A stretch of DNA of 32,150 bases. Source: Candidatus Pelagibacter sp. (GTDB lineage: Bacteria; Pseudomonadota; Alphaproteobacteria; Pelagibacterales; Pelagibacteraceae). Shown here piece after piece: positions 9,045 through 16,896 of the stretch. The stretch is taken from positions 1-32,150 of the forward strand of contig JAOHFB010000008.1 in assembly GCA_028097785.1 (NCBI GenBank). Direction: 5' to 3'. Under the pieces are notes generated by a model, which had not been told where the DNA came from, made no database searches, and saw only the letters and a list, made by a program, of their open reading frames with translations. Every line of letters begins with the position of its first letter. Within the stretch, counting starts at the first letter, position 1. The position numbers were made by a program, and so were the translations under genes.

Positions 9045-10357
9045 TTTCCAGCAACAGTCATACCATCAATCATCATGGTAGGTGAATTTACTGAATACTT
9101 AAATTCCAAATCATTTGCTAATGTTATATTTTTAAACATTTCATTAAAATTTCCAGCTATTGTTATTTCGTTAACTGGATACTTAAATTCTCCATTTTCA
9201 ACTAAATATCCAGTAGCACCTACTGAATAATCTCCAGTTACAAGATTTGTTCCATGCCCTATAGTTTCAGTAACGTACAAAATTTTGGAATGACTTTTTA
9301 ATAAATCCTCATAATTTATATTTCCATTTTCAAAATAAAGGTTAGTGTTCCCGCCACTTCTTCCATTTGACTTTAGATTTAATTTTTTTCCGTTGTAAGT
9401 ATCAATTAAATAATTTTCTAATATTCCATTACTTACTAATTTTAATGTATCTGTCTTAACCCCTTCAGAGTCAAAACACTGTGAGCCCATACCTTTAATC
9501 AAATCAGGTTTATCAATAACATTAATTGAATTTGAAAAAATCGGCTGTTTTAATTTATCTTTAAGGAAAGAAGTTCCTCTAGCGATAGATGATGCTGATA
9601 TTGCGCCTGCAAATGAACTCAAAAATCCCTTAGAAATTCTTTTATCAAAAATAATACTTAATTTATCACTACCAATTTTTTTAGGGTTGAGTTTTTTTAT
9701 AGTTTGCTCAGCTGCATTTTTTCCAAGTTCTGACGGATTAGAAATATCCTCTAAGTGACATTTACTTGTAAATTCATAGTCTCTTTCCATGCTATTTTCA
9801 TTTTTTGCAACAGCAACACAAGAAGCTGTAAATGATGAAGATTTGTACCCGTTACAAAAACCATCACTATTGGCTAAAATAAAGTTTGATTTATTTTCTG
9901 TAAAACCTGACTCAGTATTTATGATTTTTTTATCAATTGATGCTGTTTCCTCTAATTCTTTCAAATAGTCAATTTTTTTATCATTTTCTACATGTGCTTG
10001 ATCATACAAGTTAAGATCTTTAATATTTTCTGCTAATAAATCTTTATCTGGAAGAGAATTAAATTCATCCTCGGGTGTAATTTTTGTGGTTTCAAAACAT
10101 TTTTCAGTTAATGTTTTTAAATTTTCATCTAACAAATTTGACGAAGTTATTGATGATTTTTTTTTACCTAAATAAGTCTCAATACTTATTGCTAAACTAT
10201 CTGATCTATTTGACTCATCTAAAACTTTATTTCTAAAACTGACTGTCTCAGAAATTGAATTTCCAACAGTTACACTTGCATCTGTTGCTCCAAGTTTTTT
10301 AGCTAAATCTAGGCAAAAAGAAGCTTTCGATTTTAAATACTCTTCATCTTTAATCAT
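9041..10357 (-). CDS. pmbA: TldE/PmbA, non-catalytic partner of the TldD metalloprotease
   Basis: 438 residues, near the usual 440-450. The U62/PmbA fold is recognised from the N-terminal ASVTVGNS and ISIET segments and the C-terminal GSQCFDSEGVKTDTLKLV, SGGNTNLYFENG and GTNLVTGDYSVGATGY blocks. It lacks the HExxxH zinc site seen in its neighbour, as expected for TldE, which pairs with TldD to form a heterodimer that degrades unfolded peptides inside a closed cavity and, in enterobacteria, matures microcin B17 and turns over CcdA. It starts 3 bp after tldD and overlaps the next gene by 4 bp. Confidence 0.94.
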   Translation of the reverse strand: MIKDEEYLKSKASFCLDLAKKLGATDASVTVGNSISETVSFRNKVLDESNRSDSLAISIETYLGKKKSSITSSNLLDENLKTLTEKCFETTKITPEDEFNSLPDKDLLAENIKDLNLYDQAHVENDKKIDYLKELEETASIDKKIINTESGFTENKSNFILANSDGFCNGYKSSSFTASCVAVAKNENSMERDYEFTSKCHLEDISNPSELGKNAAEQTIKKLNPKKIGSDKLSIIFDKRISKGFLSSFAGAISASSIARGTSFLKDKLKQPIFSNSINVIDKPDLIKGMGSQCFDSEGVKTDTLKLVSNGILENYLIDTYNGKKLNLKSNGRSGGNTNLYFENGNINYEDLLKSHSKILYVTETIGHGTNLVTGDYSVGATGYLVENGEFKYPVNEITIAGNFNEMFKNITLANDLEFKYSVNSPTMMIDGMTVAGK

Positions 10358-10360
10358 TAT

Positions 10361-11773
10361 TTAGAGTTTTGTTCCTCCTACGGTCATTTTATCAATTAAA
10401 ATTGAAGGTTGTGCTACTCCAACTGGCACACCTTGACCTGCTTTACCACAAGTTCCAATACCTGGGTCCATCATCATGTCGTTTCCAACCATTGATACTT
10501 CTTTTAAAATTGAAGGACCATCTCCTATTAAAGTTGCCCCCTTAATTGGCGAACCAATTTTTCCATTATTTATTTCATAAGCTTCGGTACAATTAAAAAC
10601 AAATTTTCCTGATGTTATATCTACTTGTCCTCCTCCAAAACTTACTGCGAATATTCCTTTGTCAACTGACTTAATCATTTCATCTTGAGTTTGATTTCCA
10701 CTCAACATCATTGTGTTTCTCATTCTTGGTAACACAATATGTTTGTAACTTTCTCTTCTTCCGCTACCAGTAGATCTAGTATTCATTAGTCTTGCATTCA
10801 ATCTATCTTGCATGAAATTTTTTAAAATTCCATTTTCAATTAGAACTGTTCTTTCCGTAGGAGTGCCTTCATCATCAATAGTCAGACTACCTCTTCTTTT
10901 ATCAATAGTTCCATCATCAACAATTGTAACTCCTTCGCTTGCAACTTTTTGGCCCATTAAATCGTGAAATGCTGATGTTTTTTTTCTATTAAAATCACCC
11001 TCTAAACCGTGGCCAATAGCTTCATGAATTAATATAGCCGGCCAACCTGGTCCTAAAACAACTTTCATTTCACCTGCTGGAGCTGGCTTACTATCTAAAT
11101 TAACTGTAGCAATTCTAAGAGCTTCTTCACAAACATTTTTCCAATTATCATTTTTTAAATATTCATCATAGGACTGTCGTCCACCTATTCCATAAACACC
11201 TGTTTCTTTTCTTCCATTTTTTTCAAGCATTACAGAGACGTTGAATCGTATTAAAGGACGAACATCTGTTAAAGATTCACCCCCAGATCGAATTATTTCG
11301 ATAGATTTTTGCTCTCCACTAAAACTAGCTGTAACTTGTTTTACTGTTGAATCTTTTTTTCGCAAATAATCATTAACATTATTTAAAACCTCTAATTTTG
11401 CATCTAATGTTTTTTGCTCAATTGGATTAATATCATCATAAAATTTATTATTACTTTTTGGAATTTCATGATTGTAGGTTCCTTTAATTGATTTTAGAGT
11501 AGATTGTAAATTTTTAGCTGAATTTTTTAATGCATCTTTTGATATTTCATTTGAATGAGAGTAAGCAACTACCTCATTAGAAATTGCCCTAAACCCAAAA
11601 CCAAGATCAGAGCTATAATTTGAACTTTTAATTTTATTGTCATCTAATAAAATTGACTCAGATTTTGAGTTTTCAAAATATATCTCTCCATCATCACAAT
11701 TTTTTAAAGTTTCAGATACAATTTCATCTACATCTTTTCTACTCAAATCTGATTTATCAAAAAAATTACTCAT
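10361..11773 (-). CDS. tldD: TldD metalloprotease, catalytic subunit of TldD/E
   Basis: 470 residues, full length. The zinc-binding motif HEAIGHGLEGD begins at H250 (H250, E251, H255), followed by GQKVASEGVTIVDDGT and the conserved DDEGTPTERTVLIENG segment; a Cys near the C-terminus (GIGTCGKAGQGVPVG) supplies the usual third ligand region. The enzyme cleaves unfolded peptides in complex with PmbA. It is the first gene of a three-gene minus-strand operon. ATG 11773 has no Shine-Dalgarno sequence; an inverted repeat TACATA-N8-TATGTA sits 7 bases upstream. It is divergent from a DUF393 gene across 89 bp. Confidence 0.96.
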   Translation of the reverse strand: MSNFFDKSDLSRKDVDEIVSETLKNCDDGEIYFENSKSESILLDDNKIKSSNYSSDLGFGFRAISNEVVAYSHSNEISKDALKNSAKNLQSTLKSIKGTYNHEIPKSNNKFYDDINPIEQKTLDAKLEVLNNVNDYLRKKDSTVKQVTASFSGEQKSIEIIRSGGESLTDVRPLIRFNVSVMLEKNGRKETGVYGIGGRQSYDEYLKNDNWKNVCEEALRIATVNLDSKPAPAGEMKVVLGPGWPAILIHEAIGHGLEGDFNRKKTSAFHDLMGQKVASEGVTIVDDGTIDKRRGSLTIDDEGTPTERTVLIENGILKNFMQDRLNARLMNTRSTGSGRRESYKHIVLPRMRNTMMLSGNQTQDEMIKSVDKGIFAVSFGGGQVDITSGKFVFNCTEAYEINNGKIGSPIKGATLIGDGPSILKEVSMVGNDMMMDPGIGTCGKAGQGVPVGVAQPSILIDKMTVGGTKL

Positions 11774-11779
11774 AGACAG

Positions 11780-11848
11780 TACATAGTTGTTTGTATGTAA
11801 TTTTCAATGGATGATTTAACACATGTACAATATTTAATCTCACATGTA
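11780..11848. promoter_or_regulatory. Repeat-containing divergent spacer between tldD and the DUF393 gene
   Basis: The 89-bp spacer has an inverted repeat TACATA (11780-11785) / TATGTA (11794-11799) with an 8-bp gap, and two direct copies of CACATGTA at 11820-11827 and 11841-11848, set 21 bp apart (two helical turns). Each CACATGTA contains the palindrome ACATGT, and TACATA/TATGTA resemble it. The arrangement looks operator-like but no known regulator consensus is recognised, and short AT-rich repeats can arise by chance. Confidence 0.3.
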
Positions 11849-11862
11849 ATTTAGAACTAATA

Positions 11863-12210
11863 ATGAAAGTTTATTTTAATAATTCATGTAAAATATGTCG
11901 GTCAGAAATCAATCTATATAAAAAAGAGAATATTGAGGAAATTGACTGGATTGATATTACGAATAATTTAAGTGCTGAAAAAGAAACGTCAAAAAAAGAC
12001 AAAGAACTTTTAAGAAGACTTCATGTTAAAGATGGTAGCAGAGTTATTGAAGGAGCAGAAGCTTTTCTTTTTGTATGGAAAAAAATTCCGAAATATAATT
12101 TTTTATATAAATTTTTTAAACTTCCAGTAATTTTTCAAGTTTTTAAATTCACTTATGAAATTGTTGCCTATTTTTTATATTTAAAAAATAAAAAACAATT
12201 AAAAAGTTAG
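11863..12210 (+). CDS. DUF393 (DCC-type) thiol-disulfide oxidoreductase-like protein
   Basis: 115 residues. The N-terminal VYFNNSCKICRSEI stretch carries a CxxC pair (C9, C12) in the place typical of the DCC/DUF393 family, which has a thioredoxin-like fold and is thought to be redox active. The family normally starts with a D-G-x-C motif; here it is N-N-S-C. The middle contains KDGSRVIEGAEAFLFVW, which also matches the family (G-x-x-A/W region), and the C-terminal 40 residues are hydrophobic and may touch the membrane. It stands alone on the plus strand, divergent from tldD, and its last 4 bases overlap the convergent small membrane-protein gene. The physiological partner is unknown. Confidence 0.75.
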   Translation: MKVYFNNSCKICRSEINLYKKENIEEIDWIDITNNLSAEKETSKKDKELLRRLHVKDGSRVIEGAEAFLFVWKKIPKYNFLYKFFKLPVIFQVFKFTYEIVAYFLYLKNKKQLKS

Positions 12211-12500
12211 CTTGTAAAGTGTAATAAAATTTTGCTTAATAAAGACATAGAGGCAATAAACATAATCATAACAACTGAATACATTAAAGTAATAATCTTA
12301 TTTTTTTTCCTTCTTAGTCTTATAAAATCTTTGTCATCTAAATCAGAAATATCTCTTTCGCCAATTACATGATAGTCATAACTCCAACGCCAAGTAGAAT
12401 CTCCAAGTCTTGGATCTAGATTATTAAAATAAGTTATCCAAGAAAGGATATACTTAAGGATTAGGTACAAAATTAGCATTGTAATTGTTCCAAAAAACAT
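12207..12500 (-). CDS. Small two-helix membrane protein, unknown function
   Basis: 97 residues. One hydrophobic helix lies at about residues 3-22 and a second at about 69-91, joined by a soluble stretch containing DPRLGDSTWRWSYDYHV and a charged segment DISDLDDKDFIRLRRKKNK. Basic residues directly before the second helix suggest that the loop lies in the cytoplasm. I do not recognise the family. It is the last gene of the minus-strand run that includes the aldolase, cfa and the coiled-coil gene, starting 30 bp after the coiled-coil stop, so it is probably cotranscribed. Its stop overlaps the convergent DUF393 gene by 4 bp. Confidence 0.7.
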   Translation of the reverse strand: MFFGTITMLILYLILKYILSWITYFNNLDPRLGDSTWRWSYDYHVIGERDISDLDDKDFIRLRRKKNKIITLMYSVVMIMFIASMSLLSKILLHFTS

Positions 12501-12530
12501 CCTAGATAATACTTAATTTATTAAGATAAT

Positions 12531-13691
12531 TTAATTGTTATTTTTAGACCTTTTTCTAGCTATAAGCTGAGTTAGCGAGTCTACCATCGTGTCTGATGCT
12601 TTAAATATTTCATTATTTTTAAACTCATGAGAAATATTTTTTTCAGGGTTTGTCTTATCTTCAATAACTATTCCTTCATCTGGAGAGTTATTTTTAATAT
12701 AAATTAATAATAGCCACTCCTCATCAGAAGACTCATCCCATTTTACAAAAATTTCTCCTGTCTCAAATCTTTTATCAATACATCTAAAAATAGACATATG
12801 TCTTGTGATGTGTCTTTTATTTAATTGAAACACTAAACTACTTGCACTTCGATAAAAACTTTCAAGGGCAAATTCAATTTTTTGTCTAGCTATTGTGTAT
12901 TCTTTTTCTTTTTGTAGTAATGTTTCTCTATCTTCATCACCCTGTAATTTTACTCCGAGAGCCTCTACTCTTTCTTTAATTTTCTGGTCTCTAATTATTC
13001 GATATTTTTCTTTTAATTTTTCTATACGCTGTTGAAGACCAGCGTAATCATCTCTTTTTTCTTTAAGAGATATTCTTTCAAGTTTTTCTAATTCTTTAAC
13101 TTCTCTAATTCTAAATTTTTCAATTTGCTTTTCTAATCTTAATTGTTTTAAAAATTGTTTTTGTTTTTCAGCTTGCTCTATTCTCAATAAAGCTTGTTCT
13201 TTTCTAAGGAAAATTTTTATATCTCTTGCTCTTTGTCTATCTAATTTTACCTCATCTTTTAAAGCCTGCTCTTTAAGTTTAAGTTTTAATTCTTCCTGTT
13301 TTTGTTTTTCATTTTCAAGATTAATTTTTTCTAATCTTTCCTTTTCCAATTTTTCTAATTTTAATCGTCTAGCTTCATCCTTTTTAGTTTGTTTATAATC
13401 AGAAATTGTATTAGCTATCTTATCAAAGAAAGCTTGGATGTATTTTTCGATACTTAAATTAATTTTAAACTTTATTTGAGGTCTTAAAGAATTTTGAAAA
13501 TTTATTATTTTCAAAATAAAATTTTGTTTTTTGGGTATTTCTTTACTTTTAATTTTTCTTATTTTTTTATTTGAAGATTTAACTTTGGATTTTATTTTTT
13601 TAACCTTTTTCTTAATTGGTTTGGTAGATTTCTTAATCTTTTTTCTAACTTTAGTTATGGTTTTTTTTGGCTTTTTTTTTATTTTTTTCAT
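12531..13691 (-). CDS. Lysine-rich coiled-coil protein, unknown function
   Basis: 386 residues in three parts. Residues 1-55 are mostly Lys/Arg with Ile, Val and Pro (for example TKPIKKKVKKIKSK), resembling histone-H1-like tails. Residues about 97-285 form a long charged helix rich in Glu, Lys, Gln and Arg, predicted coiled coil. Residues about 285-386 look globular, with FRCIDKRFETGEIFVKWDE and EEWLLLIYIKNN. There is no signal peptide and no transmembrane segment, so it is probably cytoplasmic. I do not recognise the family; DNA, RNA or acidic-membrane binding by the tail is only a guess. It lies 29 bp after cfa and 30 bp before a two-helix membrane protein on the same strand. No Shine-Dalgarno sequence is seen before ATG 13691. 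Confidence 0.8.
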   Translation of the reverse strand: MKKIKKKPKKTITKVRKKIKKSTKPIKKKVKKIKSKVKSSNKKIRKIKSKEIPKKQNFILKIINFQNSLRPQIKFKINLSIEKYIQAFFDKIANTISDYKQTKKDEARRLKLEKLEKERLEKINLENEKQKQEELKLKLKEQALKDEVKLDRQRARDIKIFLRKEQALLRIEQAEKQKQFLKQLRLEKQIEKFRIREVKELEKLERISLKEKRDDYAGLQQRIEKLKEKYRIIRDQKIKERVEALGVKLQGDEDRETLLQKEKEYTIARQKIEFALESFYRSASSLVFQLNKRHITRHMSIFRCIDKRFETGEIFVKWDESSDEEWLLLIYIKNNSPDEGIVIEDKTNPEKNISHEFKNNEIFKASDTMVDSLTQLIARKRSKNNN

Positions 13692-13720
13692 CTGAAGAGA
13701 TTAATGTTTCTATCAATAAA

Positions 13721-14911
13721 TTATTGATAAATATAGTCTCTTGTTACTGGAGTAGAGTTATAATTTTTTGTAAGTTGAAATTGATATACAACCTGATCAC
13801 CCCATTTAAATGCCATTTCACAACCAGCTAAATAAAATTCCCACATTCTAAAAAATTTTTCGTCAAACATTTGAATAATTTTTTCTTTATTTTTATTACA
13901 GTTTTCTTTCCAATGTCTTAACGTATGAGAATAATGAAGTCTTAGAACTTCAATATCAGAGACAATCAACCCAGCTTTTTCAATAGGAGTAGTAACTTCA
14001 CTTAAACTTGGCGTATATCCCCCAGGAAAAATATATTTTGTTATCCATGGATGTGGGTCTCTTGGTGGATTTACTGAGCCAATAGTATGAACTAAAGAAA
14101 CCCCATCTTCACTTAACAATTTATCTATCTGATTGAAAAATTTCTTATAAAACTTCCTACCCACATGTTCGAACATCCCAACACTTACAATTCTATCAAA
14201 CTTTTCATTAAGTTCTCGATAATCAATTAATTTAAATTTTAACTGATTTTCTAAATTAAGTTCTTTAGCTTTCTTGTTACAATATTTAAACTGATTTTCA
14301 GATAATGTTATCCCTGTAACATTACAATTCGCTGCCTTCGCAATATCAATAGCTAATGAACCCCATCCACAACCAATGTCTAAAACTTTCTGACCAGTTT
14401 TTATATTTAATTTTTTAATTATGTGTTGAATTTTATTATTTTGAGCCTCTTCAAGTGTATCATTTTCATTCTTAAAATACGCACATGAATATTGTCTCTT
14501 AGGATCTAAGAATAAATCATATAAATCATCTGAAATGTCATAGTGATGAGATACATTCATTTTAGATTTTTTTATAAAATTAAAGTTTGTTAAATATCTG
14601 TAAGATCCTCTCAACCTATTAATCAAATAACTAAAAAAATTAAGTTCATTTCTTCCAAAATTCATCAAGGCTAAGTCTAAAAAATCACTCAAACTTCCAT
14701 TTTCAATTATTATACTTCCATCTGTATAAGCTTCTCCAAAATATAAATCTGGATGAAGTAATAATTTATAATGAAGTTTTTTATCTAAAATTTTAACTTT
14801 GATTGGTTTATTGCTCTCTGGAGATCCAATAATATAATTTTTTGAGTATGCATCTTCAAGAATGAAGCCATCCTTCTTAAATACGGTATTAAGAAATCTA
14901 GCTAATTGCAT
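13721..14911 (-). CDS. cfa: Cyclopropane-fatty-acyl-phospholipid synthase family methyltransferase
   Basis: 396 residues, close to E. coli Cfa (382). The N-terminal lipid-binding domain (1-110, with YFGEAYTDGSI) is followed by the conserved HHYDISDDLYDLFLD region, the YSCAYF active-site cysteine region, and the SAM-binding glycine loop VLDIGCGWGSLA near residue 175. The C-terminus has the WEFYLAGCEMAFKWG helix seen in the family. The enzyme moves a methylene group from SAM onto unsaturated acyl chains of membrane phospholipids, protecting the membrane; related enzymes methylate differently, so the exact product is not proven. It starts one base after the upstream aldolase gene, so the two are cotranscribed. 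Confidence 0.93.
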   Translation of the reverse strand: MQLARFLNTVFKKDGFILEDAYSKNYIIGSPESNKPIKVKILDKKLHYKLLLHPDLYFGEAYTDGSIIIENGSLSDFLDLALMNFGRNELNFFSYLINRLRGSYRYLTNFNFIKKSKMNVSHHYDISDDLYDLFLDPKRQYSCAYFKNENDTLEEAQNNKIQHIIKKLNIKTGQKVLDIGCGWGSLAIDIAKAANCNVTGITLSENQFKYCNKKAKELNLENQLKFKLIDYRELNEKFDRIVSVGMFEHVGRKFYKKFFNQIDKLLSEDGVSLVHTIGSVNPPRDPHPWITKYIFPGGYTPSLSEVTTPIEKAGLIVSDIEVLRLHYSHTLRHWKENCNKNKEKIIQMFDEKFFRMWEFYLAGCEMAFKWGDQVVYQFQLTKNYNSTPVTRDYIYQ

Positions 14912-14912
14912 A

Positions 14913-15797
14913 TCAGGCTGCCATTATTGTTTTTGTAGAAAAATTTAATTTTTCTAAATTATCAATTAACTCCTTTTCTTCATTAGAATTTAAAATTGAT
15001 AATGGTGGTAAAACATTTTTATAAATTAAATCATTTTTTGAATAAAAAGTATGAAGTCCAGATATCAAATTATATTTTTCAAATGCACTTCTGACATCAC
15101 AAAGCTTTTGGTTAACTGTTTGTTTTTTTTTGTCAAAAAAATCATCATAAACTTTTCTTGCTAATACTGAAGTAACATTACAAGTAGCTGTGATTATTCC
15201 AGTACACCCTAGTTCCAAACCTTTTAACAATTTAGACTCTGATCCTGGTAGAATTGAAAAATTATCTATTTTTAAATTTTCAAAAAGATTGTACGAACTA
15301 TCTTTGACACCAATAATTTGTTTTGGAAATAATTTTACTAATTCTTGAACACATTCTACACTAAATTTATATCCACATAATTTTTCAAAATTATAAAGTA
15401 CTATTTCACACTCTGGATGTGCATCAATAATTTTTGAGTAAAAATTTATAACATCTTGATCAGAATATTTATAAAATGCTGGTGGCATAATTAAAAATTT
15501 TTTGAAATTTAAAGATCTAGCTACACTCACTAAATTTATAGTTTCGCTTAAAGAATTTAAACCAGTTCCAATTATATATTTTTCTTTATATTTACTCAGA
15601 GATAATTGATTGAATAAATTAATTTTCTCACTAATTGATATTAGCTGAGCTTGACCAGTGCTTCCAAAAATTGCGGCTCCATGGCAGCCTTTATCAATTA
15701 TCATTTCAGCATGTTCAATTGTTTTATCAATATTTAATGTTAAGTCATGGTGAAACACTGACATTGAAGCTGCATAAATACCTTTTATTAAAGTCAT
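14913..15797 (-). CDS. Dihydrodipicolinate synthase/N-acetylneuraminate lyase superfamily aldolase
   Basis: The preferred start is ATG 15797 (294 residues), because an upstream in-frame ATG at 15848 would add 17 hydrophobic residues and run into the divergent gene; family proteins begin near GIYAA. The class I aldolase residues are present: Schiff-base Lys in IIGVKDSS (K165) and Tyr in EIVLYNF (Y135). The GxTGE loop reads GSTGQ (45-49), so the usual Glu is Gln, which argues against true DapA. The family condenses or cleaves pyruvate with an aldehyde; the substrate here is unknown. It is the first gene of a run with cfa (1 bp), the coiled-coil gene and the membrane protein. Confidence 0.85.
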   Translation of the reverse strand: MTLIKGIYAASMSVFHHDLTLNIDKTIEHAEMIIDKGCHGAAIFGSTGQAQLISISEKINLFNQLSLSKYKEKYIIGTGLNSLSETINLVSVARSLNFKKFLIMPPAFYKYSDQDVINFYSKIIDAHPECEIVLYNFEKLCGYKFSVECVQELVKLFPKQIIGVKDSSYNLFENLKIDNFSILPGSESKLLKGLELGCTGIITATCNVTSVLARKVYDDFFDKKKQTVNQKLCDVRSAFEKYNLISGLHTFYSKNDLIYKNVLPPLSILNSNEEKELIDNLEKLNFSTKTIMAA

Positions 15798-15812
15798 ATA
15801 TTTTTTAAAAGA

Positions 15813-15818
15813 TATAAT
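15813..15818 (+). promoter_or_regulatory. Candidate -10 element for the SDR gene
   Basis: A perfect TATAAT at 15813-15818 lies 14 bases before ATG 15833, with only an A tract between them. A start near 15824-15826 would give a leader of about eight bases without a Shine-Dalgarno sequence. The divergent aldolase start at 15797 is 36 bp away, so any -35 box would fall in or near that gene's first codons. Confidence 0.45.
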
Positions 15819-15832
15819 AATCAAAAAAAAAA

Positions 15833-16768
15833 ATGAATAAAAGAACAAACTTAATTATTGGATCAGGTGTATTAGGCGCTTATTTATCTGCTGAACTTTT
15901 AAAAAAAAAAGAAAAAGTGATTGTAACCACTAGATCCTTAAAAAAAATTTATAAAAATTATGATTATCTAAAAATTCAAAAAAAAGTAAGATTTGAAAAA
16001 CTGAACATTAATAATAAAAAGAATATTAATAAAATTATTTCAAAATATAATCCAAAAAAAATTTTTTACTTTAGCGGTCAAAGTTCTATAATTAAAAGTA
16101 TTAAATCCCGACAGCAAACTTTAAATTCACATTATAATGGAACAAAAAATTTTTTAGAAATTTTAAAAAAAAAAAAATTAGATATAAAGTTTTTTAAAGC
16201 TAACTCAGGATATATATTTAGTCCAAAAAATGGATTGATTAACTTAAAATGTAAATTTTCTTCTAACAAAAATCCATATATTCATGCACAACAACAAGTA
16301 TTCAGACTAATTAAAAAATTTAGAAAATATGATTTAAATTTATCGAATCTTATCTTTTTACAAATAGAGTCTCCATTAAGGCCAGATGATTTTTTTATTA
16401 AGAAAGTTTGTTTAGGTGCAAAAAATAAAAAAAAAATAACAGTTGGGAACATGAATACTTTTAGAGACTACTCTTGGATAACAGAAATAGTTAAAGCAAT
16501 TTTACTTACTTCAAATTTAAAAACAAAAGATTATATAATTTCTGCTGGAGCAAATCTCTCTGGAAAAAATATTATTAAAGAAGCATATAAGCTCAATAAT
16601 CTCAATTATGAAAAATATTACTCTATAAATAAAAAATTTTTTAGAAAAGATGAGAGTAAATTTTTGATAGGATCAAAAAGGAATACCTCCTACCTAAGAA
16701 TTAAGTATGATTTTAAATTTAAAATTTTTGGTCATAAATTAATTAAAGAGATGTATAAGAATTTATAA
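15833..16768 (+). CDS. NAD-dependent epimerase/dehydratase (extended SDR), GDP-mannose dehydratase-like, degenerate active site
   Basis: 311 residues. The Rossmann dinucleotide loop is GSGVLG (10-15). The order of later motifs follows GDP-mannose 4,6-dehydratase: FYFSGQSSI, NSHYNGTKNFLEIL, ANSGYIF, YIHAQ, ESPLRPDDFFIKKV and TFRDYSWITEIVKAI. The catalytic YxxxK reads Y149-I-H-A-Q153, so the lysine is Gln, and the S-x-E of the dehydratase is replaced by S-G. The protein is therefore probably not a standard dehydratase; it may be an inactive or altered sugar-nucleotide enzyme. The gene is markedly richer in A and lysine codons than its neighbours, with many A tracts yet no frameshift, which hints at transfer or weak constraint. 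Confidence 0.75.
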   Translation: MNKRTNLIIGSGVLGAYLSAELLKKKEKVIVTTRSLKKIYKNYDYLKIQKKVRFEKLNINNKKNINKIISKYNPKKIFYFSGQSSIIKSIKSRQQTLNSHYNGTKNFLEILKKKKLDIKFFKANSGYIFSPKNGLINLKCKFSSNKNPYIHAQQQVFRLIKKFRKYDLNLSNLIFLQIESPLRPDDFFIKKVCLGAKNKKKITVGNMNTFRDYSWITEIVKAILLTSNLKTKDYIISAGANLSGKNIIKEAYKLNNLNYEKYYSINKKFFRKDESKFLIGSKRNTSYLRIKYDFKFKIFGHKLIKEMYKNL

Positions 16769-16896
16769 AATAAATATTTAGCTAAATCTGTTAGAGTGCT
16801 AATTTAATTAATTTTTCAATTCTAATCTAATAGTATAGCGACTAAAACCATAAGCAATAAATACCCAATTTCAAAATTTAAATATAAATTAAGAAA

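Noticed and set aside
15798..15848. N-terminal extension of the aldolase with 17 mostly hydrophobic residues
   Set aside because: It overlaps the divergent SDR start and comes from AT-rich spacer DNA; cytoplasmic aldolases of this family have no such leader.
15898..16180. Long A tracts in the SDR gene that might mark a frameshifted pseudogene
   Set aside because: The frame runs unbroken through all tracts and family motifs stay in order on both sides.
16794..16802. GAGTGCTAA resembles the right half of a CIRCE heat-shock operator
   Set aside because: The matching left half TTAGCACTC is absent upstream and no heat-shock gene follows; a lone 9-mer in AT-rich DNA is best treated as chance.
16769..16896. 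Unassigned spacer between the SDR and J-domain genes checked for tRNA, small RNA or terminator
   Set aside because: No cloverleaf, strong hairpin or ORF with support could be found.
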